From Candidatus Saccharimonadota bacterium (GTDB taxonomy: Bacteria > Patescibacteriota > Saccharimonadia > Saccharimonadales > UBA4665), in NCBI GenBank assembly GCA_025927415.1, contig JAICLK010000004.1, positions 1-43,467 on the forward strand: a stretch of 43,467 nucleotides of DNA, read 5' to 3'. The translations under genes were made by a program, and so were the position numbers. Of the stretch, positions 12,352 to 21,870 are shown piece by piece. The notes below the pieces were generated by a model, which ran no database searches, was not told the origin of the DNA, and saw nothing but the letters and a program-made list of their open reading frames with translations. Position 1 is the first letter of the stretch; each line of letters begins with the position of its first letter.

Positions 12352-12445
12352 TTTATCTGAAAGGGTAGATTATTTTGGTAAAATCTCCTACGTTCTGTTA
12401 CTATTAAATACAAGTTTACATAAGGGTAATTGGGGACACATTACA

Positions 12446-13450
12446 GTGAAAATAGCCAAGTATCGTGCGCTTCTGGTGGTTGCGACAGTTTTGACGTTTG
12501 GAGCTTTTGGCAGTTATGCATTGGCGGCAACCAATTCGTCAGCTGCTAAGACAACTAAGCCATCGACAGGCGATGCTAACAGTATTAGAATCTCTCCTCT
12601 TCGGTCTGACTTGACCATTGAACCCGGCAAAACGGGCACTGTAAAGGTTAATGTTACAAATCTTTCCAAGCAAACCGCGGTGTATCAGACTATTGAGAAT
12701 GACTTTGTGGCGGGCGACGAGAAAGGCACGCCGGCGATTGTGCTGAGCCCCAACAGCTATGCGCCAACACATAGCCTAAAACGTTTTATGGTGCCCCTGG
12801 GCAACATCACTGTTCCTGCCGGCACCACACAGGCGATTACGCTAACCATTAAAGTGCCCATTACTGCGCAAGCTGGCGGTTATTTTGGCGCCTTGCGTTT
12901 TGCGCCGGCTAGCAATGGCAACGGTAACTTAAGTCTTACCTCTAGCGCGGCATCGCTTGTCCTCCTTACGGTGCCTGGCCCAGCAGTGCAAAAACTGACA
13001 TTGACTAATTTCGATGTCCAGCAGGGAAGCTTTACAGCAACCAACTTTCGCACGCCCAAGAACCTGAGCGTGTTGGTCCGGTTCGAAAACGCGGGCAACC
13101 TGCAAGAAACACCGTTCGGCCAGATTAACGTGACCAAAAACAAAAATAAGTTGCTGTATACCTATAATTTCAATCAAACCGATCCCAAAGACGAGATTCT
13201 GCCCGACAGTGCTCGTCGTTGGAGTGTGCCGCTGAAGGGTGTCGGTGTATTTGGTAAATATACGGTTACGGGCACATTTACATACGGCAGCGGCCAGAGT
13301 ATTCAGGTGAGCAAAACCTTCTGGATTGTGCCCACCAAGTACATCATTGCCGGCATTGTGGCACTGATAGTTGTGATCTTGTTTGTCTTCTTCATCTGGC
13401 GGTCGATTCAGAGGACTCGCTATCGCAACCACTATCGTGGTCGTCGCTAA
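12446..13450 (+). CDS. DUF916/WxL-interacting-protein-like membrane-anchored protein (second copy)
   Basis: SIRISPLRSDLTIEPGKTGTVKVNVTNLSKQTAVYQ...VPAGTTQAITLTIKVPITAQAGGYFGALRF; C-terminal TM IIAGIVALIVVILFVFFIW plus basic tail. Confidence 0.72.
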   Translation: MKIAKYRALLVVATVLTFGAFGSYALAATNSSAAKTTKPSTGDANSIRISPLRSDLTIEPGKTGTVKVNVTNLSKQTAVYQTIENDFVAGDEKGTPAIVLSPNSYAPTHSLKRFMVPLGNITVPAGTTQAITLTIKVPITAQAGGYFGALRFAPASNGNGNLSLTSSAASLVLLTVPGPAVQKLTLTNFDVQQGSFTATNFRTPKNLSVLVRFENAGNLQETPFGQINVTKNKNKLLYTYNFNQTDPKDEILPDSARRWSVPLKGVGVFGKYTVTGTFTYGSGQSIQVSKTFWIVPTKYIIAGIVALIVVILFVFFIWRSIQRTRYRNHYRGRR

Positions 13451-13467
13451 AACAGAAGGAATAAGCC

Positions 13468-13761
13468 ATGAACACGTTCGCGTTCTACATGCATCACACA
13501 AATCACTGGGGTGGACACAGGTCGTCGCACCATTGGCAGTTGAGTGGGCTGACATTGTTTCTCACCTTTGTAGTTTCTTTGGCTATAGCCGCAATCTTGG
13601 CATTTGAAATTTGGATGTTTTTCGACTGCGTGCTGGACCGCAAAATGCCAAGCAAAAACAAAGTTTGGTGGATTGTCGGCATGTTGCTACTCCACCCAAT
13701 TGTAGCCATCTTCTACTACTTTATTGTGCACCGTCCCCGAAAACAGCAACCTCGTAAATAG
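13468..13761 (+). CDS. Small two-TM membrane protein, PLDc_N-like
   Basis: FLTFVVSLAIAAILAFEIWMFFDCVLDRKMPSKNKVWWIVGMLLLHPIVAIFYYFIVHRPR resembles PLD nuclease N-terminal-like small proteins; SD AGAAGGA. Confidence 0.6.
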   Translation: MNTFAFYMHHTNHWGGHRSSHHWQLSGLTLFLTFVVSLAIAAILAFEIWMFFDCVLDRKMPSKNKVWWIVGMLLLHPIVAIFYYFIVHRPRKQQPRK

Positions 13762-13811
13762 GCAGGGCGGAACCCTGTAGGCACGGGCAATAGTCCTGCC
13801 AGGAACCAGTT

Positions 13812-14519
13812 CTACAGCTCGGCGAGCGTGGGTTCAGCTTCTGACTCGCTGAGTACTTCTGCGAGCTGTGCTCTGGCTCGTAACAATCGTGGTCCCGTAG
13901 ACTTAATGTTGCGCGATGCAGCATATTCTGGGTAGGACATGGCTTCCACGCCCACTGCCAGCAAAACGTCTCGGTATATTTCTGGCAGGGTGCTGATGGC
14001 TTGGCAAACGCGTTGGAATTCGATTCGGTTTAGTGCACGCTCTTCGACTGGCGGTTCGCTATCTGGCGTTTCTGCCACGTCAGATTCCGCGGTCTCGAAA
14101 GAAGTCATCGGCACAATTCGCTGACGCTCGTTCTCGACCTTAACCATGTTCAGCCCCGTGCGCATTACGATGGTGTGCATCCAGGCGCCACGCTTTTCCT
14201 CGTCACCCTCGAACATGTTCCATTTCAGGTAGGTTCTGGTGAGACCTTCTTGCAGGATGTCATCGGCCTGTTGGTGTCCAAATTTTCTGGAGAGTGAATA
14301 GAGAAGTTGCTTTTTTGCTTGTTCGACACACCGGTTATAGTCGTCAATCTGGTCGGGAGTTGCCCGGAAGGGATATTCGTCCGCCTCAATGGTGCTTAAA
14401 TCTGCAGGCACTGCGACTTCTTCATTCCACCCTTCGTCGGCTGGCGTAGTCTCCAGTAATTGCTCTAACATCGCAACATCTGCGTCTTCGGGTCTGGTTA
14501 TAGTCAAAACTTCGGGCAT
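13812..14519 (-). CDS. ECF-like RNA polymerase sigma factor (sigma-70 family)
   Basis: Region-2-like QQADDILQEGLTRTYLKWNMFEGDEEKRGAWMHTIVMRTGLNMVK and region-4-like ISTLPEIYRDVLLAVGVEAMSYPEYAASRNIKSTGPRLLRARAQL. Confidence 0.65.
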   Translation of the reverse strand: MPEVLTITRPEDADVAMLEQLLETTPADEGWNEEVAVPADLSTIEADEYPFRATPDQIDDYNRCVEQAKKQLLYSLSRKFGHQQADDILQEGLTRTYLKWNMFEGDEEKRGAWMHTIVMRTGLNMVKVENERQRIVPMTSFETAESDVAETPDSEPPVEERALNRIEFQRVCQAISTLPEIYRDVLLAVGVEAMSYPEYAASRNIKSTGPRLLRARAQLAEVLSESEAEPTLAEL

Positions 14520-14594
14520 AGCATAAGTTAACGTTCTGATATATAGTAATATAATATAGTCAAATGGTCAATCATAAGCTAAAATATTAAATAG

Positions 14595-15641
14595 ATGACG
14601 AAAAAAGTTTTTGTTGGTATGAGTGGCGGCGTGGATTCGTCGGTGACGGCAGCTTTGCTAAAACAGCAAGGCTACGACGTAACTGGCGTGTACATGAAGA
14701 ACTGGAGCCAAGACTTGCCGGGCATGGTGTGCCCGTGGAAGCAAGACTATCGGGACGCTAAGCGCGTGGCGGTAGAGTTGGACATTCCGTTCAAAATGTA
14801 TGATTTCGAGACGGAATATCGCCAAAAAGTTGTGGACTATATGATTGCGGAGTACAAGGCTGGGCGTACGCCCAACCCAGATATTATGTGCAACCAAGAA
14901 GTGAAGTTCAAACTCTTCCTGGAAGCTGCGCTCGAAGATGGCGCGGACCTGATTGCCACTGGTCACTACGCTCGAACCAAAGACGGCCAGTTGCTCACTG
15001 CGGCCAACGAAGAAAAAGACCAAACGTATTTTCTGTATCGAGTTACCGAAGATGCGCTCAAGCATTCGCTCATGCCTATCGGTGATTTTGCCACCAAGGT
15101 TATGGTGCGCGCGAAAGCTGCCGAACTGGGTCTGGCAACGGCCGAGAAAAAGGACAGCCAGGGGATTTGCTTTGTGGGCAAGGTTGGCATCAAAGACTTT
15201 TTGCTGCACGAGCTGGGTGAGCAGCCGCACGGCGCCATTATCGACCAACATAGCACTACGCTAGGCGAGCACGACGGCGCGTTGTTTTACACCATTGGCC
15301 AGCGCCACGGCCTGAGTGTGGGCGGCGGCTTGCCGTTTTATGTGGTGGGCAAAGACATGGGCAAAAACGAAGTATATGTGACGACCGACTTGCAGGACAA
15401 AAATTTGTGGCACCGAAATTTGAATTTGAGCAGCTTGCACTGGATCAACGAAGCGCCTGAAACGGGCAAGTCCTACCAAGTACGCACACGTTACCGTGCG
15501 TCACTCGTGGAATGCAAAGTGTCGCTGAATGGCGACACGGCGACACTGGAGTTGGCCGAAGACATTCGCGCCATCACACCCGGCCAATCGGCCGTACTGT
15601 ACGACGGCAACCGCGTGGTTGGCGGCGGCATTGTGGCGTAA
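14595..15641 (+). CDS. mnmA: tRNA-specific 2-thiouridylase MnmA
   Basis: FVGMSGGVDSSVTAALLKQQGYDVTGVYMKNW, PNPDIMCNQEVKF, SQGICFVGK, YTIGQRHGL. Confidence 0.96.
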   Translation: MTKKVFVGMSGGVDSSVTAALLKQQGYDVTGVYMKNWSQDLPGMVCPWKQDYRDAKRVAVELDIPFKMYDFETEYRQKVVDYMIAEYKAGRTPNPDIMCNQEVKFKLFLEAALEDGADLIATGHYARTKDGQLLTAANEEKDQTYFLYRVTEDALKHSLMPIGDFATKVMVRAKAAELGLATAEKKDSQGICFVGKVGIKDFLLHELGEQPHGAIIDQHSTTLGEHDGALFYTIGQRHGLSVGGGLPFYVVGKDMGKNEVYVTTDLQDKNLWHRNLNLSSLHWINEAPETGKSYQVRTRYRASLVECKVSLNGDTATLELAEDIRAITPGQSAVLYDGNRVVGGGIVA

Positions 15642-15656
15642 TGCTACAATGGCTGC

Positions 15657-16235
15657 ATGACTGCCAACGACTTACACGAGCTCACCACCGCCTACATGGC
15701 GCACTATCCGGCCGAAGCGGCCGATCTGCAACAGCTGACCGACCACGTAGCGGAGGCCGACGACACTATCCTGCGGCGCAATAATTTTATAGGTCACCTC
15801 ACCTGTGCGGGTTTTGTGATGGCCGAGGATACGGGCCGAATCTTGCTCCTTCACCACAGATCTCTCGATAAATGGCTACAGCCCGGCGGCCATTTCGACC
15901 CTGAAGATACCAGCCCGTTAGAGGCCGCACGCCGCGAAATTCAAGAAGAAACCGGCTTTGGTAGCGAGCTTACCTACGTGCCGGCAGATGCTGCCGAACC
16001 GCTCATGCCTTTTGCTATCGACGTGCACCACATTCCGGCAAATCCCCGCAAACAGGAGCCGGCGCACTACCACTATGATTTTCGCTACGCGTTCACGCTG
16101 CCACATGAGCTTCCGCCACGTATCGATGCCCACGAGTCTGTCGACTATCGCTGGGCAGACGTCGCCGATTTCCGCACCCAGGACCACACCTTCCCGGCAA
16201 TTGCCGATAAACTCCAGAAGTTGCTTGGCGCATAG
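15657..16235 (+). CDS. NUDIX hydrolase
   Basis: Nudix box GGHFDPEDTSPLEAARREIQEETGFG. Confidence 0.9.
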   Translation: MTANDLHELTTAYMAHYPAEAADLQQLTDHVAEADDTILRRNNFIGHLTCAGFVMAEDTGRILLLHHRSLDKWLQPGGHFDPEDTSPLEAARREIQEETGFGSELTYVPADAAEPLMPFAIDVHHIPANPRKQEPAHYHYDFRYAFTLPHELPPRIDAHESVDYRWADVADFRTQDHTFPAIADKLQKLLGA

Positions 16236-16275
16236 CGCTTGGGCGAGCACTCCTTCTCTGTTATAATTCGGCTTT

Positions 16276-18189
16276 ATGGATGCCCAAACTATCCGCAATA
16301 AATACCTGCAATTTTTCGAAGAACGCGGGCACAAAGTAATTCCGCGCGCGCTGCTCGTGCCGGAAAACGACCCCAGTACACTCTTTACCGGCAGTGGCAT
16401 GCAGCCGATGATTCCGTATTTGCTCGGCGAAAAACACCCCGAAGGCGTCCGTATTGTCGACAGCCAAACCTGCCTGCGCGCGCAAGACATCGAAGAAGTC
16501 GGCGACAACCGTCACACCACATTTTTTGAGATGATCGGCAACTGGAGTCTCGGTGATTACTTTAAAAAAGAGCAAGTGCCGTGGATGTGGGAGTTTCTGA
16601 TTGATGTGGTTAAGCTCGACCCAAGCAAACTGTACATAACGTGCTTTATTGGCGCGCCAGAATATGACATTCCAAAAGACACCGAAGCCGCCGAGTTGTG
16701 GCAAAAACTGTTCGAAGGCAAAGGGCTGAGCAACGGCATCGCCGACATTGGTTCTGAAGAAGATGGCTACAAGCGCGGTATCAAAGACGGCGAGCGCATC
16801 TTCTACTACGACAGTGGCAAAAACTGGTGGAGCCGCAACGGCGGCCCCAAAACCACGCCCGTCGGCGACCCATGCGGCCCAGACAGCGAAATGTTTTACG
16901 ATTTCGGTACGCCGCACAACCCAGAATATGGCGAACACTGCCACCCCAACTGCGACTGCGGCCGTTTTATGGAAATCGGCAACAACGTGTTCATGGCGTA
17001 TCGTAAGGTGGCCGAAGGCAAGTTTGAACTGCTGGAAAAGCCGAATATTGACCAAGGCTCTGGCTTGGAGCGCATTGCCGCTGCCGCGCTGAATGATCCG
17101 GACGTATTTAAAATCAGCCTCATCTGGCCAATCATCCAAGAGCTGGAGAAAATCAGCGGCAAGACCTACGACAGCCACACCGAAAGCATGCGCGTGATTG
17201 CCGACCACTTGCGCGCTGCTACCTTCCTAGCCGTGGACGGCATAGTGCCCAGCAACAAAGAACAAGGCTACGTAATGCGCCGCCTGCTCCGCCGCGCCAT
17301 CCGCTTTGCCTTTGACCTAGGCATTGAGCAAAACTTCCTAGAAAACGTCGTGCCCGTCATCGCCAACCTATATCACGCTGACTTTCCAGAAGTCGCCGAA
17401 AACCGCGACAAAGTCATCGAAGTCCTCGTAAAAGAAGAAAAAGCCTTCCGCCAAACCCTCCGAAAAGGTCTCGTCGAGTTTGATAAGTTAGTGAATGCTC
17501 ACTTGCCAAGTGGCAGCACGCCCATACTTACTGGGATGATGGTTTTCAAGCTTTATGATACTTACGGTTTCCCAGTAGAACTAAGCAAAGAGGAGGCTTT
17601 CAAACGAGGCATTACGGAGAGTGGGGAACTCAAAAACGATTTTGATAAGTTAATGTTGGCTCAAAAGCAAATGTCGCAAACCGCGGCGAAGGGTGTCTTC
17701 AAAGGTGGTTTGGGCGGCCAGACGTTGCAGCATAAGAAGTACCACACGGCGACGCATCTTATGTACGAAAGTTTGCGCCGGGTGCTTGGCGATCATGTGA
17801 TTCAGCATGGTAGTAATATTACCGAGGAGCGTTTGCGCTTCGACTTCTCGCATTCTGAAAAAATGACGCCAGAACAGATCAAGCAAGTGGAAGATATGGT
17901 GAACGATCAGATCGGCAAAGACTTAAAAGTTTCGTTTGCCGAGTATCCTACCAAGGTTGCGCGTGAGGGAATGGGCGCGTTGGGCGCGTTTGGCGATCGT
18001 TACGGCGACGTGGTGAAGGTGTATAAAATGATTCGTGAGGGCGCGGACAAGCCATTTAGTTTCGAAATTTGTGGTGGTCCGCATGTCGATCACACCGGCC
18101 AGCTGGCGGAAGACGGCAAGCGTTTCAAGATCATCAAAGAAGAAGCGAGCAGTGCCGGCATTCGCCGCATCAAAGCCGTACTCCAATAA
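16276..18189 (+). CDS. alaS: Alanyl-tRNA synthetase, shortened form
   Basis: IEEVGDNRHTTFFEMIGNWSLGDYFKKEQ, RVIADHLRAATFLAVDGIVPSN, editing motifs HTATH and CGGPHVDHTG; 637 aa. Confidence 0.93.
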   Translation: MDAQTIRNKYLQFFEERGHKVIPRALLVPENDPSTLFTGSGMQPMIPYLLGEKHPEGVRIVDSQTCLRAQDIEEVGDNRHTTFFEMIGNWSLGDYFKKEQVPWMWEFLIDVVKLDPSKLYITCFIGAPEYDIPKDTEAAELWQKLFEGKGLSNGIADIGSEEDGYKRGIKDGERIFYYDSGKNWWSRNGGPKTTPVGDPCGPDSEMFYDFGTPHNPEYGEHCHPNCDCGRFMEIGNNVFMAYRKVAEGKFELLEKPNIDQGSGLERIAAAALNDPDVFKISLIWPIIQELEKISGKTYDSHTESMRVIADHLRAATFLAVDGIVPSNKEQGYVMRRLLRRAIRFAFDLGIEQNFLENVVPVIANLYHADFPEVAENRDKVIEVLVKEEKAFRQTLRKGLVEFDKLVNAHLPSGSTPILTGMMVFKLYDTYGFPVELSKEEAFKRGITESGELKNDFDKLMLAQKQMSQTAAKGVFKGGLGGQTLQHKKYHTATHLMYESLRRVLGDHVIQHGSNITEERLRFDFSHSEKMTPEQIKQVEDMVNDQIGKDLKVSFAEYPTKVAREGMGALGAFGDRYGDVVKVYKMIREGADKPFSFEICGGPHVDHTGQLAEDGKRFKIIKEEASSAGIRRIKAVLQ

Positions 18190-18246
18190 AAATTTACCTC
18201 GCGCTGGGCTTGTGCCGGGGCTAGCGTGCTATAATTAACTACGAAT

Positions 18247-19599
18247 ATGCCTATGCTTGATAAATTCAAAACACTTGGCCAAACGGCTATCCAAAAAGCA
18301 TCAGTCGCAGCCAAACAGGCGGCGGCGCAAGCCAAGGCCAACGCTAAGCTGCAGCCAGAGGGCGATGTGCAGTACATCGTGGCACTGGATATTGGTACTG
18401 AATTTGTGAAGGCGCTGATTGGCAAGGTGTCATCGGACGAAAATGCTATCGAAATTGTCGGCGTTGGCCGCAAGCACCAGGCACTTACCGATATGTCGAG
18501 TGGGGCCATCTCGGACATTGCTAGTGTGGCCGAAAACTGCGACAAGGCGCTGGCTCAGGCCGAAGAACAGGCTGGCGTAAGTGTACGTACGGCGGTGATT
18601 GGCATTGCCGGCGAGCTGGTGAAAGGCACGACGACCACCGTGCGCGTGGCGCGCAAAGTGGCTGACAAGCCGCTGGATGTTGCCGAAATGGAACGCATTA
18701 TAAAGTTGGTGCAAGCCAAGGCCGAAGCTCGTGCCAAGCAGCAGTTAGCTATCGAACTTGGCGGCAAAGAAGTTGATGTACGTCTGGTGAACAGTGCGCT
18801 AGTGAGCCTCGAAATCGATGGTTATCCCATCGCCAATCCTATCGGCTTTCAGGGTAAAAACGTGGTGGTGCAGCTCTACACTGCGTTTGCACCGATGATT
18901 CACATTGGAGCGCTGGAGCGCACGGCGCAGCAGCTCGATCTCGACCTTTTGGCCGTGGCGGCAGAGCCGTTTGCGGTGGCGCGATCAATGGTTGGCGATG
19001 ATTCCAGCAACGCATTCAGTGCAATTCTGATGGACGTTGGCGGCGGCACCACCGATATTGCCGTCATCAACGATGGTGGCGTGCAAGGCACCAAGATGTT
19101 CGGTATTGGCGGCCGAGCGTACACGCGCTCGGTTGAACGCGACCTCGGTGTGTCGTTCGAGGCTGCCGAAAAACTCAAACTTGCGCTGACTGGCGACGAA
19201 CTCGATGCCAAAAAGCGCCCGGTTGTCGAGAAATCGCTCCAGAAAACGTTGGACGTTTGGGAGGGCGGCGTCGAGCTGGCGCTGCAGGAGTTCGACAAGC
19301 TCGACCATTTGCCGTATCGTATTTTCCTCTGTGGCGGCGGTTCGTCGCTCGGCATGCTCATGAAATCGCTCGAAGAAACCGACTGGTACAAAGATCTGCC
19401 GTTTACGCGAAAGCCGGTGGTAAAGCACATTCACCCGGCGCAAGTAGTCGGTATTACCGACAGCACCGGCGATGTCACCGACCACACCTTCATTACGGCC
19501 ATGGGTTTGCTGCGCGTTGGCCTGGACACCATGCATTTTGCCGGTCCGAGCAACGGTTCGGGGGTGAAGGAAAAACTCGACAGGATACTAAGAGTATGA
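18247..19599 (+). CDS. FtsA-like (actin-fold) cell division protein
   Basis: VALDIGTEFVKALIGKV, 1C-like domain, LMDVGGGTTDIAVINDGG, IFLCGGGSSL. Confidence 0.8.
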   Translation: MPMLDKFKTLGQTAIQKASVAAKQAAAQAKANAKLQPEGDVQYIVALDIGTEFVKALIGKVSSDENAIEIVGVGRKHQALTDMSSGAISDIASVAENCDKALAQAEEQAGVSVRTAVIGIAGELVKGTTTTVRVARKVADKPLDVAEMERIIKLVQAKAEARAKQQLAIELGGKEVDVRLVNSALVSLEIDGYPIANPIGFQGKNVVVQLYTAFAPMIHIGALERTAQQLDLDLLAVAAEPFAVARSMVGDDSSNAFSAILMDVGGGTTDIAVINDGGVQGTKMFGIGGRAYTRSVERDLGVSFEAAEKLKLALTGDELDAKKRPVVEKSLQKTLDVWEGGVELALQEFDKLDHLPYRIFLCGGGSSLGMLMKSLEETDWYKDLPFTRKPVVKHIHPAQVVGITDSTGDVTDHTFITAMGLLRVGLDTMHFAGPSNGSGVKEKLDRILRV

Positions 19600-19744
19600 A
19601 GCGACCGACCTACATGGCACATTTTGCCCGACAATCTGCGTTCCACGCTCACCGTACTAATAAGTACGGCTCGCTTGCGGTACTCGATTCTCGAACAAAC
19701 TGCACTCATGTATGTCGGTCTTTAACCGAGAGAAGGACGCAAGC

Positions 19745-21451
19745 ATGAGTGCTGAAGCGGGCAAAGATGTAGTGTATGTCGACGTCGATGACGAAATCAC
19801 TGGTGTTATCGACAAAGTAACAACTGCCAAATCTAAAGTAGTGGCGCTAGTGTTGCCCAAGCGTGCAACGGTGTTCCAAAGCATCGTCAACATGAAGTTG
19901 CTCAAGAAACGCGCCGAAGTAGCAAACAAAAACGTGGTGCTTATTACGTCCGAGACTGGCTTGCTGCCGCTGGCCGGCAATGTGGGAATTCACGTGGCTA
20001 AAACGTTGCAAAGCAAGCCGGAAATTCCGGCAGCCTTCAGTCCGCTGAGTGACGACAGCGAAGAGGTTGATGAAGATGCCGACGGTGATTTTGATGCCGC
20101 CGAGCAAGCGGCTACACCAGTCGGCGCTTTGGCGGGCGCCAAGTCGTCGATAAACGATGCCGACGATGACGCTGTCGAACTCGACAATTCTGAAATGCCA
20201 GAAGGTAAAACCGGCGGCGAAGCTAGCATGGCAGCACTGGCTGCAGCTGGCGGCACCGGCAAAGCAACTAAAGGCAAGGGGAAAAAGCTGAGCGTCCCCA
20301 ACTTCAACCGTTTTCGTAAGCTACTCGTTTTTGGTGTGCTTGCGCTGATCTTGTTGGTGGTAGGGGTGATTTACGCCGTACGGGTGCTGCCAAAGGCAAC
20401 GGTTACCATAAAGACTAACACTAGCACGGTGAATGCCGACCTCACCGCTACACTCGACACCGCTGCAAGCGCCGCCAACCCAGAGTCCGCAACCATTCCG
20501 GCCCAACTACAGCAACAAAAAACCACCAACACCGCCCAGGCTACGGCCACTGGCAAAAAGAATAACGGCGACAAAGCCACAGGTAGTGCAACTATGGCAG
20601 TCCAAGTTTGCTCACCTCCATATACTGCACCCAATGAGGTGCCGGCTGGCACAGGATTGAGCACGAACGGGCTAACATTCATTACGCAGTCAACAACTTC
20701 GTTCGGTCCCGCTCCTGGTGGCGGGCCAGGTTGTGTTGCATATGCATCACACGTCAACATCATTGCACAAAGTGGTGGTACTCAATCCAACGTTGGTAGT
20801 GGCACGAGTTTCACCGTTGCCGGACGACCAGATGTAAGCGCAACTGGCTCGGCGAGCGGCGGTAAAGACAACATTGTGACAGTGGTGCAGCAAAGCGATA
20901 TCGACTCGGCCACGACGCAGTTGAAGGGGAAGGATGACGCGGATGCCATCAAGCAGCAACTGAAGCAGCAACTGCAGAATGCTGGTTTGTATCCGATCGA
21001 GGCAACCTTCCATGCCTCCCAGCCAAGTATTTCACCGAGTGTCCAGGCCGGCCAACCAGCGAGCAATGTGACGGTTACCGAAGGTGTAACGTATACCATG
21101 TACGGTGCCAAGAAGTCCGATATTCAAGCAGTGCTGGACGCTAACATCAACCAGCAAATCGACCCTGCCAAGCAAAGTATCCAGAGCGACGGCCTTAGCC
21201 AAAACTCGTTCAATGTGCCAAACGCCGGCAGCGGCAAGACGCTGCAAGTTGGCTTGCAAACTGCTGCAACGGTTGGTCCGCACATCGACGTCAACGCACT
21301 CAAAGAACAGCTGGTCGGCAAAAAGAGCGGCGACGCCGAGACGCTCATCAAAGCATTACCAGGTGTTACCGACGCGAAGGTGAAGTACAGTCCGTTCTGG
21401 GTTTCATCGGCGCCGGCTGCAAACAAGATTACCATTACATTTAAGAAATAA
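19745..21451 (+). CDS. Membrane protein with baseplate-J-like extracytoplasmic region
   Basis: Cytoplasmic N-domain, TM LLVFGVLALILLVVGVIYAV, then PAGTGLSTNGLTFITQSTTS-type region. ORF opens at 19712; AAGGA supports ATG 19745. Confidence 0.6.
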   Translation: MSAEAGKDVVYVDVDDEITGVIDKVTTAKSKVVALVLPKRATVFQSIVNMKLLKKRAEVANKNVVLITSETGLLPLAGNVGIHVAKTLQSKPEIPAAFSPLSDDSEEVDEDADGDFDAAEQAATPVGALAGAKSSINDADDDAVELDNSEMPEGKTGGEASMAALAAAGGTGKATKGKGKKLSVPNFNRFRKLLVFGVLALILLVVGVIYAVRVLPKATVTIKTNTSTVNADLTATLDTAASAANPESATIPAQLQQQKTTNTAQATATGKKNNGDKATGSATMAVQVCSPPYTAPNEVPAGTGLSTNGLTFITQSTTSFGPAPGGGPGCVAYASHVNIIAQSGGTQSNVGSGTSFTVAGRPDVSATGSASGGKDNIVTVVQQSDIDSATTQLKGKDDADAIKQQLKQQLQNAGLYPIEATFHASQPSISPSVQAGQPASNVTVTEGVTYTMYGAKKSDIQAVLDANINQQIDPAKQSIQSDGLSQNSFNVPNAGSGKTLQVGLQTAATVGPHIDVNALKEQLVGKKSGDAETLIKALPGVTDAKVKYSPFWVSSAPAANKITITFKK

Positions 21452-21870
21452 TGCAGAACTCAAAATCGTTTCTAGCGCTGGACGTGGGAACGAAGCGTAT
21501 TGGTGTGGCCACCGCTCGCGCTGATGTGCGAATTGCCAGCCCGCTGACCACCTTGGAACACGGGGCGGATATATTGGAACAGATTGTCAAACTGGCAAAC
21601 GACCATGAAGTCGATACGATTGTGGTCGGTTTGCCGCGCGGGCTGAACGGCCAGACTACCGAGCAGACCAAGCTGGTCGAACGTTTTGCCGCCCAACTCA
21701 AAAATGCTTCTGGGAAAACGATTGTACTGCAGGATGAGGCACTCACGAGCGTCAAAGCCGAAATAGAACTAGCGGCGAGAAAAGCCCAAACCGGGTATAA
21801 TAAATCGGACGTAGATGCATTGGCAGCTACGTACATTCTGGAAGATTACTTAAACGAACACCAAGTATGA
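21451..21870 (+). CDS. ruvX: Putative pre-16S rRNA nuclease / Holliday junction resolvase-like (YqgF)
   Basis: FLALDVGTKRIGVATA, TIVVGLPRGLNGQ, LQDEALTSVKAE. Confidence 0.93.
   Translation: MQNSKSFLALDVGTKRIGVATARADVRIASPLTTLEHGADILEQIVKLANDHEVDTIVVGLPRGLNGQTTEQTKLVERFAAQLKNASGKTIVLQDEALTSVKAEIELAARKAQTGYNKSDVDALAATYILEDYLNEHQV

Noticed and set aside
17460-17700. Change in codon style within alaS
   Set aside because: Visible by eye but no frame disruption or domain mismatch; could be ordinary variation. Needs quantitative codon analysis.
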